DNA of 64,000 nt from Sulfotelmatobacter sp963788225 (GTDB taxonomy: Bacteria; Acidobacteriota; Terriglobia; Terriglobales; Acidobacteriaceae), in assembly GCA_963788225.1 (NCBI GenBank), contig CAWBGI010000001.1:1142174-1206173 (forward strand), read 5' to 3'. The position numbers and the translations under genes were made by a program. Under the pieces are notes generated by a model. It made no database searches and was not told the DNA's origin. It worked only from the letters and a program-made list of their open reading frames with translations. Below, piece by piece: positions 15,622-23,920 of the stretch. The stretch's first letter is position 1, and every line of letters starts with the position of its first letter.

Positions 15622-16230
15622 CTACTTCTTCTTCGTGCGAAAGTATTGAATCAGCGACAGAACTGCGCCGATTAAGGCCAATCCGATCAGGATTGCCAGC
15701 GCCGGTTTGTAGTACTGCGAGAAGAAACGCAGGATGTGGCGGCCGTAGTGGTAGCCGAGACCGGCAGCGATGGTGTAGCGGACTCCCCGGCCGAGAGTTA
15801 ATGCTCCCAGAAATTTCTTGGGCGAGTACTGCATGGCGCCCGCGGCCAGCAGAAATGGGACAAATGGAAATGGCGGAGGCATCAGGGCAGGGATCGCGAC
15901 GGCGGCGAATCCCCAGCGGGCAAACGCTCTGGAAAATTGTGCGGCTCTTTTTTTTGAGAGTTTGCGCTCCATGGCTTCTTTACCGCCCTCGCGCGCCAGA
16001 GCATAAGTAATGTAGCCGCCGATTACGGCGCCGAGCGTTGCCATCAGAGCGTAGTAAGGCCAGGGCTCGCGATGGCGGGCGGCGAGCCAGATGGTGAGGA
16101 CGTCCATGCTGCCGGTGAGCGGAATGATGGAGTTGTCGGCGATGCCTAGCAGAACCAGGCCTGGTCCGCCGAGGCGGCGCAGGTGCTGCCAGGCAGACAC
16201 TGCCAACACGGGATGCGGATGAAGCAGCAT
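15622..16230 (-). CDS. VTT/DedA-like inner-membrane protein
   Basis: 202 residues with four or five TM segments. The central part YALAREGGKEAMERKLSKKR, then ARWGFAAVAIPALMPPPFPF and FLLAAGAMQYSPKKFLGAL, matches the VTT (SNARE-associated, YqaA/DedA-like) domain, including the Pro-rich re-entrant region. Family members are thought to transport or scramble lipids such as undecaprenyl phosphate. It is followed on the same strand, after a small gap in genome order, by mqnA upstream of it. Another DedA homologue is at 40739-41350. Confidence 0.8.
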   Translation of the reverse strand: MLLHPHPVLAVSAWQHLRRLGGPGLVLLGIADNSIIPLTGSMDVLTIWLAARHREPWPYYALMATLGAVIGGYITYALAREGGKEAMERKLSKKRAAQFSRAFARWGFAAVAIPALMPPPFPFVPFLLAAGAMQYSPKKFLGALTLGRGVRYTIAAGLGYHYGRHILRFFSQYYKPALAILIGLALIGAVLSLIQYFRTKKK

Positions 16231-16264
16231 TCAGGTTTCAGGAGTGTATAGCCTCGGCTCTGGC

Positions 16265-17173
16265 TTACGCTATACAGGCTTTCGGCGCGGTCAGGAAATC
16301 GATTGGCGGCGCGGCGGGCAGTGCGCCGATTTCAGCCGCATAGCGATAGAAAAGCTGCAGGCCTTCGAGACAGGGAGAGTCCAAGTAGTAATAAATGTTA
16401 TCGGTGAGGTAGGAGCGGACATCGGATTCTTTCAGGCCGAGGCGCGGAGCCCATTCGCGGGTGATCTGGTCGAGACTTGCGGGCTCGAGGCCGTGGTCGC
16501 GGGATTGCTGGAAGATTGCTGCCAGGTCTTGGGCGGGGGCAGAAGCGTCGCTGCGCGACGCGGACGGGCGAAGGCGCCCGTCCGCACACGATGGCCCCTC
16601 CCCACTCATTGCATCTTCTTGCAATGCATTTTGGCGGACCGCCCAGAAGGCGAAGACAAAGGGCTTGCCGGTGTGGCGAATCCACTCTTCGGCGAGATCG
16701 AGGGTTAGATAGCGCGAGCGGTCGATCTGCAGCGCGGGGTCGCCGATCACCAAGCCTGCATCGTGTGCAGCCAGCATTTTTTCGACATCTGGGGCCATCG
16801 AAGTGAATTTCCTGCCTCCGCCCAGCCATTTTGCAAACAGAATCTTGGTCAGCGCCACGGAGGTCATGGAAGAAGTATCCAGAGCCACGGTGCGAATCTG
16901 GTCTACGGGCACGCGGCTGACCAGCAGGATGGAACGCACAGGACGGCGCGACGCTATCGCGACACCGGGCAGCACGGTCAGACCGGGGACATGTGTGTAA
17001 GCCGCGGCGGGGATGATGCCGATGTCGGCAGTTCCGGCTTCGAGCGCGCGAGCGCACGCCGATGGCAGTGTGTAAGAAATTTCGAAGTCACTCCCGGCCT
17101 CGCCGTGTTCGAAATCCCACATGAGAGGGGCGGTGTTGAGGTAGGAAATAGCCGAGATGCGCAGAGGTCTCAT
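16265..17173 (-). CDS. mqnA: Chorismate dehydratase MqnA (futalosine pathway)
   Basis: 302 residues from ATG 17173 (MRPLRISAISYLNTAPLMWD), the canonical MqnA/MqnD start; an upstream frame extension of 47 codons is non-coding. The binding-protein fold is seen in GTADIGIIPAAAYTHVPGL, VALDTSSMTSVALTKILFAK and DAGLVIGDPAL. MqnA dehydrates chorismate to 3-enolpyruvoylbenzoate, the first committed step of the futalosine route. Residues 215-250 form an unusual Ala/Pro/Ser-rich insertion (NEWGGAIV... region near 16550-16610) between the two core segments, perhaps the result of a repeat insertion. Confidence 0.88.
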   Translation of the reverse strand: MRPLRISAISYLNTAPLMWDFEHGEAGSDFEISYTLPSACARALEAGTADIGIIPAAAYTHVPGLTVLPGVAIASRRPVRSILLVSRVPVDQIRTVALDTSSMTSVALTKILFAKWLGGGRKFTSMAPDVEKMLAAHDAGLVIGDPALQIDRSRYLTLDLAEEWIRHTGKPFVFAFWAVRQNALQEDAMSGEGPSCADGRLRPSASRSDASAPAQDLAAIFQQSRDHGLEPASLDQITREWAPRLGLKESDVRSYLTDNIYYYLDSPCLEGLQLFYRYAAEIGALPAAPPIDFLTAPKACIA

Positions 17174-17300
17174 TCCTGTTTTGATTCTAGCAGACAAGTT
17201 TTTGACAGCCTTTTGTGACGACTTCCCTTGACATGGCTTCAAGGGAGTTACTACAGTCCGCCCAGTCCATATCCGGCTGTCAGAAAAGATTGGAGTAGCC

Positions 17301-18464
17301 GTGCCTAACACCATTGCAACATCGCCTTCCGCAACTCATCTTCTGGAGTGGCTTGCGATCTCTCTGACGCCCGGGCTGGGACCGACAAAGGCCCGGAAGT
17401 TAGTGGAACACTTCGGTGGACCCGAAGCGGTCTTTCACGCGTCGCTTACCGAACTGGAAAGCACAGGAATTCAGGCCGCTTCCGCGCAATCGATCGCCAC
17501 GGGGAAATCGGCGGAACTGGCGCGGGAGGAAATTGCGCGGGCTGCGGCCGCGGAAGTGACCGTGATTTCACTGGAGGACCTTTGTTATCCGCCTCGGCTG
17601 AACGAAATTTACGATCCGCCGCTGGTGCTTTATGTGCGCGGCAATCCTGAAGTATTGACGCAGCCGGGAATCGCGATGGTGGGCACGCGGCATCCTACGC
17701 CTTATGGCTCGGGAATGGCCGAGCGTCTGGCATGCGATCTTGCATTGCAAGGTCTCGTGATTATCAGCGGCATGGCCCGCGGGGTCAACACGGCAAGTCA
17801 TCGCGGGGCGATTTCGGCGAAGGGCAAGACGGTGGCGGTTTTTGGGACGGGTGTGGATGTGATTTATCCCAAGGAGAATTCGCGGCTGTCGGAGCAGATT
17901 CTGGCGCTGGGTGGTGCGTTGATCTCCGAATTTCCGCTTGGAACCTCCGCCTTTCCACAGAATTTCCCCATCCGCAATCGGATTTTGAGTGGCATGTCGG
18001 TGGGAGTGCTTGTGGTTGAGGCCGCCGAGTATTCCGGAACCCGCATCACGGCGCGCTGCGCACTGGAGCAGAACCGCGACGTTTTCGCGGTGCCGGGAAA
18101 CGTCACGAATAAGAATTCCTGGGGGCCGAACACATTGATAAAGCAGGGCGCTAAGCTCGTCGCCACGTGGGAAGACGTTTGGGAAGATTTGCCTCCGGAG
18201 GTAAAGCTGGCGCTCGCTCCAACGGCGGCCGGTGAATCCGGAAAGGAATCGTCTGCATCTCTATTCCCGGACGAAGGGCTTCCGCCGCACGAGAAGCGTA
18301 TTTTGAGCTTGCTGAAGGCGGACGAGGCGACGCATATTGACGAATTGGTGGAGAAGCTCGAGCAGGAAATGTCGTCGTCAGAGATTTTCGCGGCGCTGTT
18401 TGAATTGGAACTGACGGGCAAAGTAAGGCAGATGCCGGGGAAGAATTTTGTGAAAAGCTTCTAG
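17301..18464 (+). CDS. dprA: DNA-processing protein DprA/Smf
   Basis: 387 residues. The N-terminal helical domain contains LTPGLGPTKARKLVEHFGG. The Rossmann-fold core has GIAMVGTRHPTPYGSGMAE, MARGVNTASHRGA, VFGTGVDVIYPKEN, SEFPLGTSAFPQNFPIRNR and VVEAAEYSGTRITARCALEQ. A C-terminal winged-helix (DML1-like) spans about 320-385. DprA loads RecA on incoming single-stranded DNA in natural transformation. The last codons (KSF-stop) are formed by the start of a heptad repeat array. topA normally follows dprA; here a small gene stands between them. Confidence 0.93.
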   Translation: MPNTIATSPSATHLLEWLAISLTPGLGPTKARKLVEHFGGPEAVFHASLTELESTGIQAASAQSIATGKSAELAREEIARAAAAEVTVISLEDLCYPPRLNEIYDPPLVLYVRGNPEVLTQPGIAMVGTRHPTPYGSGMAERLACDLALQGLVIISGMARGVNTASHRGAISAKGKTVAVFGTGVDVIYPKENSRLSEQILALGGALISEFPLGTSAFPQNFPIRNRILSGMSVGVLVVEAAEYSGTRITARCALEQNRDVFAVPGNVTNKNSWGPNTLIKQGAKLVATWEDVWEDLPPEVKLALAPTAAGESGKESSASLFPDEGLPPHEKRILSLLKADEATHIDELVEKLEQEMSSSEIFAALFELELTGKVRQMPGKNFVKSF

Positions 18465-18490
18465 CTCTTAGCTCTTAGCCTTTAGCTTGA
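18456..18490. repeat. Heptad array AGCTCTT-type, left arm
   Basis: Five 7-nt units of the AGCTYTT type, overlapping the dprA stop. It is inverted relative to the array at 18899-18928; about 23 of 24 nt pair. The two arms enclose the four-helix-bundle gene. Confidence 0.85.
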
Positions 18491-18523
18491 GACCATTCGA
18501 GAATCAGCCAGTGGAGGTTTGCC

Positions 18524-18889
18524 ATGAGGAATTATAAGGATCTACTGGTTTGGGAGAAGGCGCACAGGCTAACCTTGGCGGTTTATAAGGTAACCGTCTT
18601 GTTCCCCAGAGAAGAGCGGTACGGGCTGACTAGCCAGATTCGGCGCGCGTCGTCTTCAATTGCCGCGAACTTGGCGGAGGGTTGCGGTAGACGATCCGAT
18701 GGCGAGATGGCTCGATACGTCCAGATCGCAATGGGATCGGGCGCCGAGTTGTCCTACCATTTTCTTCTGGCTAGAGATCTGGGTTTATTGCAAAGCGCCG
18801 ACTACGAAGCCTTGAGTGCAAATGTGAGTGAGGTCATGCGCATGTTGTCAGCGCTATCGGGAAAGTTGAGAAATGTCCGCTCAGCGTAG
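18524..18889 (+). CDS. Four-helix-bundle protein (TIGR02436, S23/IVS type)
   Basis: 121 residues. MRNYKDLLVWEKAHRLTLAV, then TSQIRRASSSIAANLAEGCG and a Leu-rich pair of helices define the family first seen in 23S rRNA intervening sequences and now found as single genes in many genomes. It is a small soluble bundle that oligomerises; function unclear, possibly nucleic-acid binding. SD GGAGG is 7 nt before the ATG. The gene is inserted between dprA and topA and lies between inverted heptad arrays, suggesting that it arrived as a cassette. Confidence 0.88.
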   Translation: MRNYKDLLVWEKAHRLTLAVYKVTVLFPREERYGLTSQIRRASSSIAANLAEGCGRRSDGEMARYVQIAMGSGAELSYHFLLARDLGLLQSADYEALSANVSEVMRMLSALSGKLRNVRSA

Positions 18890-18898
18890 GCTCTCGAA

Positions 18899-18928
18899 CT
18901 AAGAGCTAAGGGCTAAGAGCTAAGAGCC
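18899..18928. repeat. Heptad array CTAAGAG-type, right arm
   Basis: Four 7-nt units CTAAGAG/CTAAGGG, the inverted partner of 18456-18490. Confidence 0.85.
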
Positions 18929-19003
18929 TTCTTCCCGTAACTTGTTGCTTTCGTCCCATTCGTGCTAGTTTCAAAACGAATTCATAAAGAACTGGGGAAT
19001 CCA

Positions 19004-21496
19004 TTGGTAAAAAGTTTAGTCATTGTCGAGTCGCCGGCCAAGGCGAAGACCATCCAGAAATATCTGGGAAAGGGATTTACGGTCGAGGCCTCGCTCGGCC
19101 ACGTGAAGGATTTGCCCAAGAGCACTCTGGGCGTGGACACGAGCCACGACTTCGAGACCGACTACGTCGTCATTCCCGGGAAGGAAAAGGTGCTGGCCAA
19201 GCTGAAGAAGCTGGCGGGACCGATGGATGCGATCTATCTGGCGCCTGACCCGGACCGCGAGGGCGAAGCCATTGCGGCGCATCTTGCGTTTGAACTCGAC
19301 GGCAACGGTCACGCGAAAAAATCGAAAAAGAAGAAGAAAGAACATGCGGACGCGCCACCGCGCATACAGCGCGTCACCTTCAACGAAATCACCAAGCGCG
19401 CGGTGCAGGCGGCGTTTGAACATCCTCGCGCCATCGACCAAAATCTTGTCGATGCGCAGCAGGCGCGGCGCGTGCTCGACCGGCTTGTGGGCTACCAGGT
19501 TTCGCCGCTGCTGTGGGATAAGGTTCGTCGCGGGCTTTCTGCCGGACGCGTGCAGACCGTTGCTTTGCGCTTGATCGTCGAGCGCGAACGCGAGATCAAA
19601 GCGTTCGAGAAAAAAGAATACTGGACCATCGACGCGCATCTGGCCGCGAGCAAGCCTCCTGCATTCGACGCTCGCTTCCTGGGCAAGGGCGAAGAGAAGA
19701 TCGAGGTCACGAACGGCGAGGATGCAGAGAAGATTCGCGCTGCGATCGAACAAGCCGATTGGATTGTCCGGTCCGTCAACAAGAAAGAGCGCCGCCGCAA
19801 CGCCGCCCCTCCTTTCACCACCAGCAAGCTGCAGCAGGATTCCTCGCGCAAGCTGCGCTTCAGCGTGAAGCGCACGATGATGATCGCGCAGCGTTTGTAC
19901 GAGGGCGTGGAACTGGGCGAAGAAGGCCTCGTCGGCCTGATCACCTACATGCGTACCGATTCGACTCGCGTTGCGCCTGAAGCAATTCAGGAAGTGCGGG
20001 AATACGTCGCGCAAGAATACGGACCGGCTTATCTTCCCGAGACGCCCAATACGTATAAAGAGAAAAAAGAAGCGCAGGCGGCGCACGAGGCCATTCGGCC
20101 GACTTCGGCGATGCGCCATCCTGACCAGATTAAGCAGTATCTGAAAGAGGATGAATATAAGGTCTACAAGCTCATTTGGCAGCGCTTTGTCGCATCGCAG
20201 ATCATGCCCGCTGTCTTCGACCAGACCACCGTGGACATCGATGCGAAAGCAAAGAGCGGAGATATTTTCTGGTTCCGCGTCACCGGATCAGTGTTGAAGT
20301 TCGATGGCTTCCTGCGAGTTTACGAAGAATCGAAGGAAGGCAAAGACGAAGAGGACGAAGAGTTAAAACATAAGCTGCCGGCGCTGGAAGCTGGACAGAA
20401 GCTCACGCTCAAGGAGTTGAAGCCGGAGCAGCATTTCACCGAACCGCCCCCGCGTTACAACGAAGCGTCGCTGGTAAAGGAACTGGAAGAGCGCGGCATT
20501 GGGCGCCCGTCAACCTACTCGGCGATTCTGTCAACCATTCAAGAGCGGCAGTATGTGCAGAAACTGGGCGGTAAATTTACTCCGACCGAGATTGGACTGG
20601 TGGTCACCGATCTGCTGGTAGAGAACTTCCGCGACATTTTCGACGTGGCCTACACCGCGCGTCTGGAAGAAGAACTCGACGAAATTGAAGAAGGCAAGGA
20701 GAAGTGGACGGACGCGCTCGCCGACTTCTACAAGAAGTTCACGAAAGATCTCAAATATGCTGAAAAGCATATGGAGAACATCAAGCGGATGGAAAAGCCC
20801 ACGGACGAGAAGTGCGAAAAGTGTGGCGCTCCGCTGGTGATCAAGTGGGGCCGGCACGGCTCGTTCTACGCGTGCAGCACTTACGATAAGGAAGACCCCA
20901 ACACCTGTACATTCACGAAAGAAAATCCAATCAATCTGCCCGACCTCGACTCGGCCGACGTGCAGGAGACTACGCAGGAAGAGTATTGCGAAAACTGCGG
21001 CCGCGTAATGGTGCTGAAGCGCGGGCGCTTCGGGCAGTTCATGGCGTGCACGGGCTATCCCGATTGCAAGACCACGCGGCGGCTGGACCAGGGCAAGAAG
21101 GTTCCGGATATTCCAATCGATGAGCTATGCCCGAAGTGCGGCCGGAATATGATGATCAGGCACGGGCGCTTTGGCGAGTTCACGGCGTGCAGCGGATATC
21201 CGGAATGCAAGTACGTGAAGCAGAATTACATTGGCGTGAAGTGTCCGGAGTGCAAAGAAGGCGACCTGGTCGAGAAGCGCGCGCGCAAGGGCAACACGTT
21301 TTACGGATGCGGAAATTACCCCAAGTGCAAGTTCACTTCGGCGCACAAGCCGATTGCCGAAAAATGTCCGAGTTGCGGGGGCGAGTACTTAGTGCAGAAA
21401 TTCTTGAAAGACGGCCCGGTGATCGCCTGCCCGAACAAGGAGTGCGACTACGAACGGCCCGCGCCGGCCGAGGCGGCCGCTACGACGAGCGCGTAA
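19004..21496 (+). CDS. topA: DNA topoisomerase I with five C-terminal zinc ribbons
   Basis: About 830 residues. The Toprim domain opens with VKSLVIVESPAKAKTIQKYL and holds the acidic motif DPDREGEAIAAHLAFEL. The catalytic Tyr is in LITYMRTDSTRVAPEA. The core is followed by five Cys4 zinc ribbons: CEKCGAPL, CENCGRVM, CPKCGRNM, CPECKEGDL and CPSCGGEYL. It relaxes negative supercoils. The reading frame starts with GTG at 18962, but a TTG at 19004 fits the conserved N-terminus and has GGGGA upstream. A Lys/Glu-rich insert (KKSKKKKKEHAD) follows the Toprim acidic motif. Confidence 0.95.
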   Translation: MVKSLVIVESPAKAKTIQKYLGKGFTVEASLGHVKDLPKSTLGVDTSHDFETDYVVIPGKEKVLAKLKKLAGPMDAIYLAPDPDREGEAIAAHLAFELDGNGHAKKSKKKKKEHADAPPRIQRVTFNEITKRAVQAAFEHPRAIDQNLVDAQQARRVLDRLVGYQVSPLLWDKVRRGLSAGRVQTVALRLIVEREREIKAFEKKEYWTIDAHLAASKPPAFDARFLGKGEEKIEVTNGEDAEKIRAAIEQADWIVRSVNKKERRRNAAPPFTTSKLQQDSSRKLRFSVKRTMMIAQRLYEGVELGEEGLVGLITYMRTDSTRVAPEAIQEVREYVAQEYGPAYLPETPNTYKEKKEAQAAHEAIRPTSAMRHPDQIKQYLKEDEYKVYKLIWQRFVASQIMPAVFDQTTVDIDAKAKSGDIFWFRVTGSVLKFDGFLRVYEESKEGKDEEDEELKHKLPALEAGQKLTLKELKPEQHFTEPPPRYNEASLVKELEERGIGRPSTYSAILSTIQERQYVQKLGGKFTPTEIGLVVTDLLVENFRDIFDVAYTARLEEELDEIEEGKEKWTDALADFYKKFTKDLKYAEKHMENIKRMEKPTDEKCEKCGAPLVIKWGRHGSFYACSTYDKEDPNTCTFTKENPINLPDLDSADVQETTQEEYCENCGRVMVLKRGRFGQFMACTGYPDCKTTRRLDQGKKVPDIPIDELCPKCGRNMMIRHGRFGEFTACSGYPECKYVKQNYIGVKCPECKEGDLVEKRARKGNTFYGCGNYPKCKFTSAHKPIAEKCPSCGGEYLVQKFLKDGPVIACPNKECDYERPAPAEAAATTSA

Positions 21497-21497
21497 C

Positions 21498-21580
21498 AAT
21501 TGGGCGATCGAGCGATCGGGTGATTTCAGGCTTGCGTCCGAGTTTTCCCATCGCTCAATGGCTCAATCACTCAATTCCCA
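21498..21580. repeat. Octamer inverted repeat pair
   Basis: Left arm 21498-21530 (units like ATTGGGCG, ATCGAGCG, ATCGGGTG) and right arm 21547-21580 (CCATCGCT, CAATGGCT, CAATCACT) have an 8-nt period and are mutually inverted. The same family returns at 60260-60358. Confidence 0.8.
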
Positions 21581-21592
21581 GTGAGGTGCTCT

Positions 21593-22054
21593 ATGTCCAA
21601 GAAAGCAACCGCTGCTGATGCTCAACTCATCATGCAACTTTACGATCTGCGCCGCGAAGCGGAAATGCGCAAGGCTCGCAACTGGTGGGTGGGCGTCTTC
21701 TTCCCGCAGACGGCCGACGATTTTCTGAAAGTTGCCCGGGCGTTCGGCACGCAGGAGAACGCATGGCTAAGACAAGTGAGCGCTTATTGGGGAATCGTTG
21801 CATCATTTGTTGTGCGTGACTTGCTAAATGAAGAACTATTCCTTCAGCCCGGTTTCAGCGGAGAACTTTTTGTCATATATGCCAAGGTTCATCCCATGGT
21901 CAAAGAACTGCGCGAGAAGCTTGAAGATCCAGAATTCTTTGCCGAGGTTGAGAAAGCCGTGACGCGCACAAAATGGGGAAGGAACCGGCTGCAATTCATG
22001 GTTAAGCGCGTAGAGATCTTGCGGCAGCGGTTCGCCGATGCAAAAACGGGCTAG
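21593..22054 (+). CDS. DUF4760-like conserved protein
   Basis: 153 residues, start at ATG 21593 with GTGAGG upstream. A Trp-rich N-terminal helix (REAEMRKARNWWVGVFFPQT) and a helical body ending in RNRLQFMVKRVEILRQRFAD. I recognise it as a conserved acidobacterial protein of the DUF4760 type with modest confidence; no enzymatic motif is visible. Cytosolic. Its start lies just past the right arm of an octamer repeat. Confidence 0.65.
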   Translation: MSKKATAADAQLIMQLYDLRREAEMRKARNWWVGVFFPQTADDFLKVARAFGTQENAWLRQVSAYWGIVASFVVRDLLNEELFLQPGFSGELFVIYAKVHPMVKELREKLEDPEFFAEVEKAVTRTKWGRNRLQFMVKRVEILRQRFADAKTG

Positions 22055-22160
22055 AAAAGCGGGTCTACTTCTTCTGCGACTTAATGTCGTCGCACAATTG
22101 CCAGGTGCCCGCTCAAAGTCCCGCCCTTATTCTCTCTGTCATCTGTTATCCTAGCCCGTT

Positions 22161-22334
22161 GTGCGGATGATCTGGTGGTTCCTGATCCTGGGCGTGAGTA
22201 CGCTGGTCGTGGTGTGCGTTGCAATCGCCTTGTACATGCGTTTGCGCCGCCACTTGCAGGCTGCGCAGGCCGCTCGGGAAGGGAGTTCCAGCGAAGCAGA
22301 GCGCGAGCGTCAGGCGGGCGACATTGAGCACTGA
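22161..22334 (+). CDS. Small single-TM protein (57 aa) upstream of bioY
   Basis: GTG at 22161 (or ATG at 22167) opens a short frame: MIWWFLILGVSTLVVVCVAI, a single TM helix, then a basic juxtamembrane segment MRLRRHLQAAQAAR and an acidic Ser/Glu-rich tail ending at TGA 22332-22334. It is 28 nt upstream of bioY on the same strand. Membrane topology and charge pattern are protein-like; no family recognised. Confidence 0.55.
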   Translation: MRMIWWFLILGVSTLVVVCVAIALYMRLRRHLQAAQAAREGSSSEAERERQAGDIEH

Positions 22335-22362
22335 TGCCCCGCACCGAAGTGGAGAGTCTTCC

Positions 22363-22944
22363 ATGTCAAAACTAGCCGTACAAACTATCGGCAATCAGCA
22401 AGAACGTATTTTCGAGGCCGCGCGGCAAGTCGCCATCGTGGTTGCGGCCAGCTTGTTCGTTGCCTTGTGTGCGGGCATCACGATTCCGATACCGGGCACG
22501 CCCGTTCCGCTGACGGTGCAGAACTTTGGAGTGCTGTTGGTCGGGCTGCTGCTGGGCAGCCGGCGCGGCTTTGCAGCGCTGATGCTCTATCTAGCCGAGG
22601 GTGCGACGGGCATGCCGGTGTTTAGTCCCGTGGGCGTGGGAGGAATTGCGCACCTGCTGGGGCCCACTGGCGGATTTCTTTTGGCCTATCCCTTCGTTGC
22701 GTGGCTGGCGGGATATGTGATGGAACATGGCCGCAAGACTTTCGCGCGCGCCGCGCTGGGCGGCCTTCTCGGCGAGATTTTGCTTTTTGCTGGCGGTCTG
22801 GGCTGGCTCGCGGTGCTGACCCATTCGGTGGCGCAAGCTTTTCGCTTGGGCCTTTACTGGTTCCTGTCTGCCGAAGTAATTAAAGTGATGATGGCCGCAG
22901 GAATTGCGGCGCGGTGGCAGCGGCGTTCGGGAATACAGCAGTAA
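22363..22944 (+). CDS. bioY: BioY-type biotin ECF transporter S component
   Basis: 193 residues from ATG 22363; the frame is open further upstream but without coding character. Landmarks: FVALCAGITIPIPGTPVPLT, VQNFGVLLVGLLLGSRRG, YLAEGATGMPVFS, GGIAHLLGPTGGFLLAYPF, and a C-terminal helix ending AEVIKVMMAAGIAAR. Six TM helices. BioY binds biotin in the membrane; no EcfAT genes are near, but some BioY proteins work alone. No BirA box was recognised. Confidence 0.93.
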   Translation: MSKLAVQTIGNQQERIFEAARQVAIVVAASLFVALCAGITIPIPGTPVPLTVQNFGVLLVGLLLGSRRGFAALMLYLAEGATGMPVFSPVGVGGIAHLLGPTGGFLLAYPFVAWLAGYVMEHGRKTFARAALGGLLGEILLFAGGLGWLAVLTHSVAQAFRLGLYWFLSAEVIKVMMAAGIAARWQRRSGIQQ

Positions 22945-22979
22945 ATTCGCGACTGCGGCGAATGTTTTGGAGTTCAACA

Positions 22980-23861
22980 ATGACTGTAGTTTCTGAACCA
23001 GAAGCGAAGCGTTCCGGCAATCCAGCCTCTCAGGTGCGCGAGATCAGCATCGCGCACAGTCCGGATTCCGACGATGCTTTCATGTTTTACGGCCTGGCCA
23101 CCAGCAAGGTTCGCGTGCCGGGGCTGCGCTTCACTCACACTTTGTGCGATATCGAGACTTTGAACCAGAAGGCACGCGAAGGCGTTTACGATGTGACTGC
23201 GATTTCATTTCATGCCTATCCTTACATCCAGGATTTGTATGCGCTGATGACGTGCGGCGGCAGCGTGGGCGAGGGGTACGGGCCGATGGTGGTTTCCCCG
23301 CGACCGTTTACGCAGGTTGAAATCAAAGAGAAAAAAATTGCGGTTCCGGGCACACTCACGACTGCTTATCTCGCGTTGCAGCTTTTTGCTCCCGGGGTGG
23401 AGACCGAAGTCGTGCCCTTCGATCAGATCATTCCGCAGGTGCTCGAGGGCAAGTACGAAGCTGGACTCATCATCCATGAAGGCCAGTTGACCTATGACAA
23501 AGCTGGCCTGCACCGCATTGTGGACCTCGGCCGATGGTGGCAGAAGATGACTGGGCTGCCTCTGCCGTTGGGAGGCAACGCGATTCGCCGCGCACTTGGT
23601 GCGGACCTCATTGCCGCGGTGAACGGGGCGCTGCGCGACAGCATTCAGTACGCGCTCGACCACCGCGAGGAGGCGCTGTCTTACGCCATGCAGTTCGCCC
23701 GCGATCTCGACACGTCGACTGCCGACCGGTTCGTGGGTATGTACGTGAACGAGCGCACGCTCGATTACGGCCCGGAGGGCCGCGAGGCGGTCGTGCGGTT
23801 ACTGGACATGGGGCACAAGGCGGGGATCATTGGGCCTGAAGCGAGGGTGGATTGGGTGTGA
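22980..23861 (+). CDS. mqnD: 1,4-dihydroxy-6-naphthoate synthase MqnD
   Basis: 293 residues from ATG 22980 (GGAG 9 nt upstream); in-frame starts up to 22 codons earlier overlap bioY. The family signature is EISIAHSPDSDDAFMFYGLA, followed by CDIETLNQKAREGVYDVTAI, GYGPMVVSPR, GTLTTAYLALQLF and QLTYDKAGLHRIVDLGRWW. MqnD converts cyclic dehypoxanthine futalosine to 1,4-dihydroxy-6-naphthoate for menaquinone. It follows bioY closely and may share its transcript. Confidence 0.92.
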   Translation: MTVVSEPEAKRSGNPASQVREISIAHSPDSDDAFMFYGLATSKVRVPGLRFTHTLCDIETLNQKAREGVYDVTAISFHAYPYIQDLYALMTCGGSVGEGYGPMVVSPRPFTQVEIKEKKIAVPGTLTTAYLALQLFAPGVETEVVPFDQIIPQVLEGKYEAGLIIHEGQLTYDKAGLHRIVDLGRWWQKMTGLPLPLGGNAIRRALGADLIAAVNGALRDSIQYALDHREEALSYAMQFARDLDTSTADRFVGMYVNERTLDYGPEGREAVVRLLDMGHKAGIIGPEARVDWV

Positions 23862-23865
23862 GTAA

Positions 23866-23898
23866 AGCTTTTGGCTTTTAGCCTTTAGCTTTTAGCTC
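23866..23898. repeat. Heptad array AGCTTTT-type, left arm
   Basis: Units AGCTTTT, GGCTTTT, AGCCTTT, AGCTTTT; inverted partner at 24506-24539 (about 29 of 34 nt pair). The two arms enclose the frameshifted gene at 23921-24468. Same family as 18456/18899 and 29011/29087. Confidence 0.85.
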
Positions 23899-23920
23899 AT
23901 CTGTTAATATCGGCCGTTGA

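Noticed and set aside
18456..18928. CRISPR array interpretation of the heptad repeats
   Set aside because: Units are 7 nt without regular unique spacers, and no cas gene is present.
22219..22362. N-terminal extension of BioY
   Set aside because: The frame is open, but the segment is read in another frame by the small TM gene and the conserved protein starts at 22363.
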